From NCBI GenBank assembly GCA_028015205.1, contig CM051511.1:35642001-35706000 (forward strand): 64,000 nt of DNA. The letters run 5' to 3'. Shown here in pieces: positions 1-25,199 of this stretch. Source of the DNA: Mytilisepta virgata. Its lineage: Eukaryota; Mollusca; Bivalvia; Mytilida; Mytilidae. Under the pieces are notes generated by a model, which was not told the origin of the DNA, did no database searches, and saw only the letters and a list, made by a program, of their open reading frames with translations. Each line of letters begins with the position of its first letter. Position 1 is the first letter of the stretch. The position numbers and the translations under genes are program-made.

Positions 1-393
1 TAGTTTGTAAACTTCTGATCTGCTGTGTGAATGTGAAATATCTAAATGTACTTGACTATGACAATTTATGCACATATATTAAGATACAATATACTGTTTT
101 TTTTAACCCATTAAGGATTACTATTTGTTTGTTGAGAAATTAGGGGTACACATAGTGCAGCTCTAACAATCTTGTGGACAACAAATTCGAGATTTTCGAA
201 GTTTCGAGATAGATACGTTGCATTTTAAATACAAAAAAGAATTCAACATTAACTATATTTTATGAATGTTTTGACTGTGTTGTATGCCATTGGCCCTTTA
301 TTGGACAGAAATTGTGCTTAATAAAATTGAAAATTGAAATTGAATTAACTATTGCATACTGTATTATTTAATATAGTGAGATTTGGTTTCTCA

Positions 394-567
394 GTAGCTC
401 AAATTTCTCAAAGGTGTGAATCAGACTATGAAGCCAAAGTTCGTTCTGTGAAGCCATCGGTCCCTGGTATGATTTCGTTTCTGGATGAAAATTTCAGTGA
501 TCAAATTTGCAATGTCCTATCGGAGCAATTTGCAAGGATGGTCTCAATAAACGATGCAAGTCTGTAG
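394..567 (+). CDS. possible terminal exon, product unrecognised
   Basis: An open frame ends in TAG at 565-567 and is preceded by a plausible 3' splice site (tttctcag, ending at 393). The peptide is acidic to neutral with a coding-like composition (for example DENFSDQICNVLSEQF) and no motif I recognise. It could be the last exon of a gene lying to the left or a decayed mobile-element fragment. It does not resemble the missing N-terminus of the downstream kinase. There is no independent support beyond the frame and the splice-like sequence. Confidence 0.2.
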   Translation, partial: VAQISQRCESDYEAKVRSVKPSVPGMISFLDENFSDQICNVLSEQFARMVSINDASL

Positions 568-735
568 GATTGGGATGAAAAATGGCTATCCCATATTAAG
601 AGAGAGAAACACAAGACTCCCTTATACATTGTAGATGTTAAGTAAGAGTTGGCAAAAATGCCACTACATGGGCCACTTTCACACCAGAAAGGGATTAGTA
701 TAAAATTTTATAACTTGGTTCCCAATGCCCTAACT

Positions 736-1092
736 GCCTTGGTGGTCTCGTGGAAGCGTGCTCACCCCGAGTGCGGAAGGTTGCGGGTTCGATCCCCGGC
801 CGGGTCAAACCAAAGACATTAAAATTGGTATTTGCTGCTTCTCAGCCAAGCACGCGGATTCTAGGAGTAAGAGCAAAGACTTGGTCGCCTCCGAGTCAAT
901 ATAATGTGTCCGTATGAGGTGATATGTTTTCCTGCGGACAGTTACCTCGTGAGCTAGCACATTAAAAATCCGACTTAGTGTGTCAGTCTAGTACAAAGCA
1001 GGGATCATATTCATTATCATATCAACATATTCTCATCCTGATATGCACCTGGCTGCCACTGGACGTTAAACAATAATTCATCCATCCATCCC
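736..1092 (+). mobile_element. tRNA-derived SINE (family A)
   Basis: The head (736-807) is tRNA-like: an A-box-like TGGTCTCGTGG at 742 and a canonical B box GGTTCGATCCC at 785-795, ending in GGCCGGGTCA. It is followed by a ~250-bp unrelated body and a tail reading ggacgttaaac plus a short (atcc)n run. Head, body and simple-repeat tail are the architecture of a tRNA-derived SINE transcribed by RNA polymerase III. The tail recurs truncated at 2655. It is not called a tRNA gene because a proper acceptor stem does not close and the body continues. Confidence 0.8.
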
Positions 1093-2654
1093 AATGCCTT
1101 ATAAATAAGTTTAAACTAAACTATCTTCATCTAACTTTTTAAAATCCCTCAAAGCTGTCATGAATTGAACTTAGTTATTCAAAAGTGTGTATAATCTAAG
1201 AATTTTGTCAATCCCATGTTTGTTTGGACAACCAAGTTCATCTGCTTGTAATTCTTCAGAGAAAAATTGTATCAGACATTACTAAGAACTTCCAGGAAAT
1301 CCTTTTAACAAGATACTGTGAAAAATTTAATTCTTGTGGTGTTTGTGGTGCTTTAATTATCATATAGAATTTGTGAGATTATTAATCTACAATTTTAAGA
1401 ACCCATTGACTTAAAACTATCAAAATCTTCAGGACCTTCAGATAATAATATTTTTGGCTAGCACACTCAAATCTAATCATTGCATAATTTTTTTTTTTTT
1501 TTTTTTTTAAATAGGCTATACTTAGATCCTTTAAGCTAAAATCTTGCAATGTCCTAATGTCTGTATTCCTTCAGTTTAAGACCCCTCAAAGATATATGTT
1601 GTTTTTTTTTCAGTCCATGAAAATTTCTGTGTGTCTTAAAATACAAGCGTAACTGTTAAACTGAATTTTAAATGGTACATGTAATGTGAAAAACAGATTT
1701 TCATAGTATGGGCCTTTTAGAAAACCCCGCTGAGACATCTTTTCTTAAAATTACTCTAATTACTCTGTAATCACAAAAATATATCATTGATCTTTAAATG
1801 GTTTTATAATTAAATTTGTAAAATCTTAAATGCTTTTTATAAAAAAATTTATACAGTGACATTAATGGGTTTTTGTAAATGGTGGTCATAATTGTGATGA
1901 GTGACGGGTGAATTTGTGTAATTGCAACGAAATTCGAATTTATTGAAAAATATTTTTAAAGAAAAAAATGGAAATTTTACCACAATTTGAGATGGTACAT
2001 TTTATTTTTTACTTTTGTTAACTTCAGAATTTTTTCTAAAAGCAATCACTTTTTTGAGAAATTAGATTTTTAATTATTAGATTATGCCGACCTCTTTATA
2101 TATATATTACCTGCTCAAATTACTATTAACAAGGGGACTTTGTTAATCGGTTAAGGATAGGTTTCGTACATCTGGTCTGTGTAAGGTGGGTGTTTATAGT
2201 ATTGTTGCCCGAGATAAAATCAGTGGATTTAAAATCGGATTAATTTATGTAGATCTTAAAAGATATATTTTCTTCAAATCCATATTGAATTTATGTATTG
2301 AATGAAATATATTACAATCAATTACACAGGGAAATGATTACTGCCGAAAAACCACAGTGAGTCAAATTCTTGTTAATTTGAAAATGATTAAAATGTTACG
2401 AAAACTTTTTGGAGTTAAGTGTAGTACTTGTAATTTTGCATACATTTTAATGATTATGTAAATATGTCAAAGGATAACATTTAATATTTTAAGGTAAGTT
2501 CGAATTTTTTTATGTAACAGCTAGATTGTTTACTTAGTGGAAGGAATATAATCTTTTACATGATTTAGTTTATGCTAGAGAAATATCAGTTAGTGAAGGA
2601 ATTTTTGTTTATTATTTTTTTCATATACATTATAGGGTTATATTATTATTATTG

Positions 2655-2694
2655 ATTGATTGTTGTTTAACGTCCAGTGGCAAATATTTCATGC
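2655..2694 (-). mobile_element. truncated SINE family A tail
   Basis: The sequence tgtttaacgtccagtggc is the reverse complement of the tail of the SINE at 736-1092 (gccactggacgttaaaca). The match stops after about 40 bp, so only the 3' tail of a minus-strand copy, or a shared tail of a related element, survives. Confidence 0.55.
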
Positions 2695-3539
2695 TTCAGT
2701 ATATATCAGACAATTCAAATAGGGGTGAGACAGGACATTATATTAATATTGATGAATAGTGGCTTGAAAGTGCAGTATATTAATATTTTGCAAGGGACAA
2801 TATTTACCAGGTCTGATGTGGAACTTATTTTCAGAAGACAACTTACGTCTCTTTTATGAAATTGTCATGACTTTCATTCCTCTTTTTTTAAAACATTTTT
2901 CTATGCATTCAAATATGTTCAGACAAGGGAACAATGATTTGACTTTTATGGTGAAGAAGAGATCTTGGATCCACAAAAAATTGTTTGTGTCATGCATGAG
3001 CCTGGGTTTTTTCTTTTCTTTGGTATGTAATTAAGCACATCCAACTTTTGATAATTTTTAATATTTTGATATTTGATATTTAATTCAGCCTTTTTAGCCA
3101 CATTTGTGAGCCTTTATTTATGGATCAAATGAATCCTGCCTCAGTAGCCCCCATCTCCATCTAAAACCCCTCCCCTTAGATTAAAAAAGATCGAATAGTT
3201 GTTCCCCAACATTTGTAAGAGGGAACGGGACTCTGTAATACCATCTATATGTACAATGTATTAATATGCAACCAGTTTCCATTCAATCCTTGTTAAACAT
3301 GATGGAATTGTTTTTAATTAGGCATATTTTGACAGGAATCGTGTCATTAACATGCATTTAATACGTTACAGTCTCAAGTGTATAGATTTTATCAAACATC
3401 CCAAGCTTTTAGATATCATTCACAAAAATGTCAATAGAGAATATGATAAACTTGTTTATATTAAATGATAAATGCATTTTAAGTCATGTATTATAATAAG
3501 TTGTAAGATTTTAACTCATAAATACAGAGGAAATGTCTG

Positions 3540-4270
3540 GCACATGCATTAGAAACATGTATTTTCACAAGGTAGGAGTCTTACATATAAGAAATTATAA
3601 GATGGGAGGGGGGAGAGGGAGACATTGAGCGGGCAGGGCAGGGCAGGGCAGGGCATGGCAGGGAGTAGTACATGTACAGGCATACATGTGCAAGTGAATT
3701 ATATATGTACATTGTAATTCCGAGGGTGACATGGAGCGGGCAAGGCAAGGAGTTGTACAGGCATACATGTGCAAGTGAATAGATAGGGAATTGTAGATGC
3801 ATACAAGTGCTCAGGTAACCTGTATTTGCACAAGGTATGAAATATTTGTATTTTTCATTTAAATTGTGGCATGCATTATGCAAAGTAATGTATATTTATA
3901 ATCGTGTTTTCATTATAAAGTTATGATTATTAGCAAGAGATTAAATTGTAAAATGAAGAAAAAATGGTTTTATCTATATTTATACAAGGTATATGTTTTC
4001 TGGACAAAAGATTAACTCATAAGAAAGAAAAGGTACATTTTTTTACCTGTAATTGTGCATGCACAAGTACATTTTTGTTTGCACGGTATGTATCTTCTGA
4101 ACAAAAAATTGGCATTACACATTTGATAAAGAAAAAAGATTACAGACTGTGCATTCATTTGTCATATATTTGTACAATGTACATATTTACTGAACAAAAG
4201 ATTATATGCAGAAAAAACACTTATGAACTAGCTAGGTACATGTACATGTATTAATACAAGGTGGGTGTTT
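3540..4270. repeat. degenerate ~100-bp repeat region with GGGCA microsatellite
   Basis: A run of (gggca)n lies at about 3630-3652. The block containing it, acattgagcgggca... through acaggcatacatgtgcaagtgaat, is repeated about 105 bp downstream in a diverged form. From 3830 to 4260 a further motif, (t)acaaggtatgt followed by ctgaacaaaagatta, recurs several times with decay. The small ORFs seen here on both strands are by-products of the repeat. Confidence 0.6.
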
Positions 4271-4662
4271 TTTAAGACTTAGAGATTAGCTTAGACAAAT
4301 TAAACCTTATATGGTGAAGTATAAGTAGATTTTCATTGACCTTGACGAAGGGAGAATTTATATTTTTTAATCTTATGCCAGAAAAGGGTCTGAAGAAATT
4401 AACACAGGAAGTTAACAAAATTGTAAATTTGCTGAGAATAAAAAAAATAATAATTAAGGGATGAAAATTGGTCATTCAATTTTAATTGGCCTAATCCGAT
4501 GGATAAAACAATATTATAATGCTTCAGTTTAATGAAAGAAATTAGATCACAAGAAGAGAAGAAAATTAAATTTGTTCATACAATTGAAATCTGTGTAATT
4601 GCAATAATTTGAGCTTGTTTGTGAGAAGTGCGTTTAAATGCTATGTACAGTATATTTCCTTG

Positions 4663-4730
4663 AAATGCGTCGTATACAGCATAGTATAAATTTACTATAT
4701 CTAATATTAGTATCTTTGGATTGTTATTTT
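4663..4730 (+). repeat. dispersed repeat family C, partial copy
   Basis: The segment ccttgaaatgcgtcgtatac and what follows is shared almost exactly with 5040-5117 and with 40081-40155. This copy carries only the right part of the unit. Next to it (4738-4815) is a non-repeated stretch with a minus-strand open frame of unknown meaning. Confidence 0.65.
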
Positions 4731-4929
4731 GAAACTCCTGGGACGATGTCTCTGAATGGTGGACCCTAGGTCCCCGAGTGTATTCGCCAACCCAGTCGTC
4801 AGGCTTGTCTGACATGATTATTCATTGATTTGTTATAGAAATTAGCAGTATTTAGCTAAATTCAAAAATAATAGAAATACTAAGGGTTCATTCTTTGTAT
4901 TGCACATGGTAGATCTCCTTAACGGAAAT

Positions 4930-5117
4930 TTTGCTTCCTATTTCGGTATTTTTGGTTATGAGTGCTTCTTGTTTTAAAATAAGTTTGTTTTTTTGGTCTT
5001 CCAAATGTTTTGGTTTTAATGCTGCTGATGAGAGGTAACTCCTTGAAATGCGTCGTATACAGCATAGTATAAATTTACTAATATCTAACATTAGTATCTT
5101 TGGATTGTTATTTTATA
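4930..5117 (+). repeat. dispersed repeat family C, longer copy
   Basis: About 185 bp are shared with 39975-40155 in the same orientation, including ggtcttccaaatgttttggt and the right part shared with 4663-4730. The mobile class is not identified. Comparable 'rich in ctgatga...cgcgtcg' repeats are common in mussel DNA, which is only a memory-based impression. Confidence 0.7.
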
Positions 5118-5303
5118 TATAAACCAGTTTTTGAAGACATATGAAGACATGTATCACAAAATTTAAGTGGCATGGGTAAGCCATTACAATGTCGTCTGCT
5201 TTCTTATGGGAATGCGGTCATTGGGGGACTAACAAGTTTTTCTGTATTTATCACTGGTCTGTTTGTCTATTTTAAACTTGAGCTTGTTTGTGAAATCACT
5301 GTT

Positions 5304-5383
5304 GATAAACTAACAAATTTTTCAAAATTTTCAGACTTAGCCATTTTGACTGTCAATCCTAAGACTTGGGAAAGATAACCATT
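5304..5383 (+). pseudogene. duplicated 3' splice site and decayed SAM exon fragment
   Basis: This 80-bp segment is a diverged tandem copy of 5384-5463, which contains the end of the intron and the start of the real SAM exon of TNK2. Both copies have ctaacaaatttttc, ttttcag, ccattttgac and acttgg(g/a)aaagat at an 80-bp offset. The copied acceptor (AG at 5333-5334) is intact, but the copied exon has lost a T and reads into TAA at about 5353 in the frame of the true exon, with no splice donor directly after. Use of it would truncate the protein; it may be an inert duplication or a poison exon. Confidence 0.8.
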
Positions 5384-5414
5384 GCGAAACTAACAAATTT
5401 TTCTTAATTTTCAG

Positions 5415-19604
<14,190 letters not shown>

Positions 19605-20640
19605 TAAAAGAAAAACCTTTTATCTCTTTTTGTCATAAAAGCTATGCTTTAGATATTTTTTATCATAGTCAGTCATAATTAGTACCTACATGTATCACAA
19701 ATATTATTATCATTTATGATAAAAAGAAATTTGTATAAATTTTCATGTATAGTGTCATATGTGTTAGAAGATTTTGTTGTTCAGTTGAGAGCCAGTTTTA
19801 TTTGTTAATTATGAAATGTTAGAGGAAATTTATGAGAAGATTTATAATTGAAGATATATAAAACTGTATATGAGCGACTTGTTAATATTTTGCGACACTT
19901 TGTTTTTGTATATTGCGCATCTACGCACTTAACTATCAGTATTATCAGGTGTAGTAAATTGTATGTAATATGTGTACTTGAGTAATCTGTGCTGATGTAA
20001 ATACAGCAGATTTTTGTCGCCATAACAACCAAAGAACTAACAAAAAAATTTTCCTACATACCTGTAGGGTAGTAGTGCAACCATTACTTTTCCTCTAAGG
20101 AAGATATATACCTGTAGTTGGATCTATATTTAGACTAAAAAAAATTTACCTTTCTAAATATTTTAATATTAAATTTAACTCAACTTATGAACAGTTTAAT
20201 GTTTTTTAGTCTATCGTTTCATAGACTTGAATTTTTTTTCTGCTGTGGCAATATATTTGGCATAAAGGGCCTACCCGTGGTAAAATCATGATATTTTGAA
20301 GCTACCATGAATTATTTCTCAAAACTCAGGATTAGTATCGTAATCGTAAAAAGGGCATTTCGTTGAATAACCAATTTTAATACTGCCAAAGTGAGGTTTT
20401 TGATTTTAAGATGAATGAAATAAAAATCCTTTGTATAAATTGTTGATTTATCATATCAAAAGGTTATACTACAATGGAAATTATGTTAAATATAGGATTT
20501 TGATTTGTTGATTTTTTATTTGTTGTAAAAAAGTGCTACATCCCTGTAATCATTCATATAACACTGATGGAGAGCTTGTTGAAGGTCTGACTAAAATGGG
20601 GCTTATTGTATCATTTACCTGCATATATGAAAATAAAAGG
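19605..20640 (+). terminator. TNK2 3' UTR with candidate polyadenylation signals
   Basis: AT-rich untranslated sequence follows the TNK2 stop. AATAAA hexamers lie at 20419-20424 and 20632-20637, with a further one near 22370. Which one is used cannot be decided from sequence. No other gene is visible on either strand here. Confidence 0.5.
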
Positions 20641-21331
20641 ATATGGGTTATGCATCATTGAATGTAAAAATAAGGTTTAACAGAATATACATGTATGAGG
20701 TCATGTTGGTTTTAAGTAAATTACAATAAGGGAGCAAACGTTTGAATTTGAAGGATACATTTGGGAAAAAATGGTTTTCAAAATTTGGTGTGAAAAAGCC
20801 ATTGAATATCACCTAATATCTTCTAATATCAAAGTGTTTTTATATATTGAAAAAGTTTGATCCATTTGCATTCTTGCATGTATTGCATTTGATGTAGTAT
20901 GAACTCAGACATTTAAATCGGTTAGGAAAATCACTTTTTATGCATGAAATGCACTAAAAAATGAATTTTTATTATCTGTAAAATTAGTATTCAATAAGGC
21001 CAACAAAAAAAATACCTGTTTTTGCTGACGTGTGAAGGAAACCAGTGAAATTGATATGTACGTAGATTCAAGAATGTCATGTAAAACATTATATTTCTCA
21101 TGCTGTGAAACATTTGGTCAGTGAATAAAAACTTCACTGCAGATATTTTTAGAAATTGCAGAAAAATGCAATTTTACCTGCATATATGCCAGTATTGATA
21201 TTTTTTTGTTACACTCTTGCACTATTATATTTTAAATAACTATAGAATGTAGAAAACACATACAGTAGAGCTTTGGACGCTAAAACTCGCATTACTCACT
21301 TTTCTTTGTAGTCCGAGATTCCAATTACATC

Positions 21332-21470
21332 CCAGAGTAAGTTATATTTTCCTAACCAATGTAGGTAAGGGAGATAATAAATTTGTCTCCCTTTTAGCCT
21401 CAGGACAAAAGGGAGAGAATTTAATTATCTCCCTTACCTACATTGGTTAGGAAAAGATAACTCACTCTGG
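21332..21470. mobile_element. snap-back MITE with ~63-bp arms
   Basis: The left arm starts CCAGAGTAAGTTAT and contains cctaaccaatgtaggtaagg; the right arm ends ATAACTCACTCTGG and contains ccttacctacattggttagg. The arms pair almost throughout, leaving a ~11-base loop around 21400. ATTACAT occurs on both sides (21324-21330 and 21476-21482) and may be a remnant of the target duplication. A transcript would form a near-perfect long hairpin. Confidence 0.8.
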
Positions 21471-22642
21471 TTCCTCATTACATGAATGGCATGTTTTAGC
21501 ATGGGCCATGGGACATCAGAGCTCATTCTATATATAAAACTCAGAAATTTGCTGATTTTGTCCAGAATCAGTGTTTTGCTAATAATACATTTATTTTTAG
21601 CCAAAAAAAAAAAGAAAACATAGTATGCTTTGCTTCTAGAACCATTTGCTCTTAAAAGAAAGTTTTATGTGATATCCTTGAATAATTAAGAATTTAATTA
21701 ATGAAAACTGCTTGGTACATGTATTAATGACGAAATTAGATCATCTACATTTTGATGCTTCAAAGACAGCAATCTGAAGTCCAAAAAATAAATTTTTGGA
21801 GATAATTATTCAGATGTAAAACAAACAAGGTTTTCTTAGAAAAAAATTAATTTGAAATTTGAAAAACATTGCTAAATATTGTTTTCAGAATTTCCAAGCT
21901 TTGTATATTGTGTGTGCTTTGATATCCCTCAGCCTCAACAAATACTAAAACAGTCCATGTGACATCAGAATATTTCCTTTGGTTTCTAAAACTGCTAATT
22001 TCAATTCTACAGTGGTGTGTGAAAGGGAAATAAAAAATTTAATTCACATGTACATTGTAAATAATTTTTTTTTAATACATTACATGGAACAAGGCAATGA
22101 TGACCTTCCAATACCGTCACTTGAAATTTTAAGAAAACATTGTGTGAAAATAACCCAGTACCATCCTTTCAAACTACCCTTTAACTTGAAATGTGATAAA
22201 TGGTTGATCAAGCGTCCAGTTCTTCTGCACTTGTTTAAATGAAATCAAAACACAATCAATTTTGCTGTGATTTTAAGACGTAGTATAATATATTATTTTT
22301 ATTATATAACTTTATATTACTTAAATTTGTTACGATTGTTTGCACCAGTATAAAAAAAATATTCAAATTGAATAAATGGCACATTATCTCCCTTTTTTAT
22401 ACAACATTTTTTCCATTAAAATTCACATATCTTTTATTCCCAATAAATCCAAAGAATGTTTTTGTTTAGAAGTAAATGTATTTGAATATGTGTAAAAAAT
22501 GCTTCTTTTGTACTCATTTTATTATTTTTATCACAAAATCATTTCCCCACAATTTCTGCTGGCATAGAATATTTACTGTGTCAGAACTACCTGTTGTCCA
22601 GAGTTATTGGCCTTTGTTTACCCTAGTGATAGTTACAGTATA

Positions 22643-22784
22643 CAGTTATTTAACAGTATTGAGGGATATAGCCATTTTATTTGTCCCGAGACACTATTTT
22701 CCCCAACGCATAGCGGAGGGAAATAGTCAATGTGTCGAGGGACAAATAAAATGGCTATATCCCAAAATGACGTTTAAATAACTG
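22643..22784. mobile_element. foldback element with 25-bp perfect inner arms
   Basis: GGGATATAGCC...TTTGTCCC at 22663-22687 is the exact reverse complement of 22739-22763. Outer ends CAGTTATTTAA (22643) and TTAAATAACTG (22784) also pair, as do inner blocks acactattttcccc and agggaaatagtcaatgtgt with mismatches. The whole segment is one imperfect palindrome. Confidence 0.75.
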
Positions 22785-22786
22785 TT

Positions 22787-22942
22787 TTATTATACCGAAA
22801 AACTTTACCATTCAATAGTTTCCAGTACAAATCACCGGTTAGTATTTACTGGTGATTGGTTTTAGAAACTACTCACCGGTAAAAAAATAGCAAAATTAAT
22901 GTCTTGATTTTTTTATAGAAAAAACATACCGAGGTATAATAA
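22787..22942. mobile_element. second foldback element adjacent to the first
   Basis: Ends TTATTATACC (22787-22796) and GGTATAATAA (22933-22942) are inverted repeats. Inside, AGTTTC...AAATCACCGGT (22817-22839) pairs with ACTGGTGATT...GAAACT (22848-22870). It abuts the foldback at 22643-22784. Confidence 0.65.
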
Positions 22943-23216
22943 TACAACTTATTACACCTAGCTTACTAGAATCTGACACTATAAACACTTGAATACAAGA
23001 AGGTTGAAAAGACACCTCTCTTGAAATTCATTAGGAGAACTGTTATTAACAGGATTTTTTGTAGTATAAAACTTTCTATTATAAATTTTATTGCCTTTGT
23101 GCTAAGATTATTTTATCATATTTCATATAAAAACTTTTTATGTAAATTTTACAATACTGAATACATTAAATATTGTTACTTGATGTTGTTTTTTTGTACA
23201 ATAAGTTTGTTTGTTT

Positions 23217-23470
23217 AGTCTGGGTTTTATGCCGTTTTCAGAACATTTGGCTATTTCACGGCAGCCAGTTTTAATTGGTGGAGGAAGCCGGAGTACCCGG
23301 AGAGAACCGCCGACCTTCAGTAGGAATATTGGCAATCCTTGTCAATTTTGATCAGAGTCGAACACACCCCGCCACAGGTGAGATTCGAACCCACAACCTC
23401 AGTGTTGACAGGCTAGTGATCATTAGTAGTCATGATGAAACTACCTAGACTACTCGGCCACAAAGGCCCC
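23217..23470 (-). mobile_element. SINE family B, near full-length
   Basis: Read on the minus strand, the head begins GGGGCCTTTGTGGCCGAGTA, with A-box-like GTGGCCGAGTAGTCTA and B-box-like GGGTTCGAATCTC, resembling a Ser/Leu-type tRNA with a long variable arm. The body has gtgttcgactctgatcaaaa, ggattgccaat and ctccgggtactccggcttcc, ending near aacggcataaaaccc. Further copies lie at 31421, 38705 and 42282. Confidence 0.8.
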
Positions 23471-24612
23471 TTGTACAATAAGCAATTCTCATGCAGGACT
23501 AAGGTTTTGAAATCAAAACAAAAAATCTCCATTGCCTTTTATAGAGAACTTTTGCTAGAGTTAAAATGCAAACAGATGACAAAAAATTTTTACTGTGCTA
23601 AGCCTATGATGTTAGCCTATTCTCTTCTTATTGTTACATCAACATTTTGTGATGACTGTTGCTTTAGGACAGCAATTACACAACTTCCTGTTAGATGGCA
23701 TAGTAAAATCTTGTACCGATTATGAATATTACTAATCTTTCCATTTGTAAAATCCAGTTCAAAGGTCCTGGATTTGAGGCTAAGTAGCAGCAAGCAAAGT
23801 TCTGATTTAATTGCTTGAGTTGTGGACTGCTATTTAAATATTTACCGTCGTTAATAGAGGTAGAATCATACTCTACTGTCACATGTAGACAGTACTAGGA
23901 AGACAGGATAACATTTTCTAGCTGTAGGAGTCCGACCTAGATATTTTATCAGAATATTCTAGACTAATAAGATGCACATATATCATTGAATAACAATCTC
24001 ACCAGTTGTGTACAAGGTAACTCCTGTGTTTTCCATATACCCCGGCAAATGATTTCTTGAGGAAAAGCTCGGCACTTTACTAGATACGTCTTAAAAGACA
24101 ACATGGTTCAAAGTACTGGAAACAAAACTTTCACGTATTCTGCAACATCACATTTGTTTGTGCAGTGATGTCATGTTTTACACAAAAATTAACGAATTCC
24201 ACACAAAATAATTCGCTCTCATAAATATTTAAGCAGTGGAAAACACAATATTGGAAACAAAAGGTAGTGTAATATTTATGTAGACTTTTTACTTGACGTT
24301 TTTTATGAAGTCAAGGGTAAACTTCATTAAATTAAAACACAAAATCGGAGTTGAAGCTTTATGTTTAGCATTGATTAGCAGTTTACCATAAGAAGATACT
24401 CATTTTAAAGTATGTTTCAAATGTTAACAAGATATATTGAGCACATCGTTTTTTAATTTACCCAAAAATTGATAATTTTGTTATTTTCGTGCAGATTTGA
24501 TTTTTTAATGGACAAGGCGACATAACTCCAGTAAAACCAGAGCTAATATGCATAAGGTACATTAGTTTAACAAAAATTTCAAGTATTCATGTTTTGAAAA
24601 TTCCAAAATGGA

Positions 24613-24768
24613 ACAGTCAAACCTGCTTTAAAGGGCACCTCTATATTGCAAATCACGGTCTATCAAGGGCACAGTGAAAAAGTCCCATTCATGTATAAAG
24701 GGGCACCTGCTCATAAAGGGCACTTTTTTCTGGTTTCTTTGCTGCCCTTTATAGACAGGTTTGACTGT
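24613..24768. mobile_element. MITE with ACAGTCAAACCTG ends
   Basis: The left end ACAGTCAAACCTGCTTTAAA-gggca and the right end tgccctttatagaCAGGTTTGACTGT form inverted repeats of about 25 bp with a few mismatches. Degenerate relatives are visible at 40470-40550 (caggtttgattgtac) and 43910-44075 (caatcatacctatgtataaa), so it is a family. Confidence 0.7.
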
Positions 24769-24800
24769 ACTTTTATATTATTGTGGTAAAAGAACCATCT

Positions 24801-25199
24801 TTAAGGATGCTCGCTGGTCATGTTTTGGTCTTTTTGTCAGATTTTCGGAATCCTCGGGTTTTATCCATTTCTTAAACATGAATTTTTTTGCCCATGAACC
24901 CCCACTTTTTCTTTTATAATTCAATCATATATACCTTAAAATGGTATTTGACAAAATGTTATTAAATCCTTTCTATTTTTTTATACATCTTTGAGAGACT
25001 GAAGTTGTCAATGCAAAGACAATGAAAAATCCAGAGAAAACCCATTTCCTGCAAATTTGCAAGGCCTTATAGCTCTAAAATGAGCACATGAACCTATATT
25101 TTTTTCTTGCGTATTTGTTTAGTATTCATATGTTCTCTCAAACTAAAACACCTATTTCAAATCCTATTTATTTCCTATTAGACCAGCGATCATCCTTAA
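24801..25199 (+). mobile_element. TTAA-flanked TIR element, copy 1
   Basis: Bounded by TTAAGGATGCTCGCTGGTC (24801) and GACCAGCGATCATCCTTAA (25199). Outside the inverted ends the ~360-bp interior has no coding frame. An inverted copy of about 85-90% identity by eye lies at 47774-48177. TTAA at both borders of both copies fits a TTAA target duplication (piggyBac-like) or TIRs that include TTAA. Confidence 0.8.

Noticed and set aside
736..807. tRNA gene
   Set aside because: A and B boxes are present, but no complete acceptor stem closes and the homology continues into a SINE body and tail.
2334..2358. possible short first coding exon of TNK2 (ATG ATT ACT... before gtgagt)
   Set aside because: The polypyrimidine tract is weak, there is no SAM homology and no linking exon was found.
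4576..4815. minus-strand ORF starting MSDKPDDWVGEYTRG
   Set aside because: The start looks coding-like, but most of the frame lies in dispersed repeat C and no splice or family support was seen.
23380..23470. minus-strand tRNA-Ser/Leu gene
   Set aside because: It recurs with identical flanking body at 31421 and 42282, so it is a SINE head, not a stand-alone tRNA.
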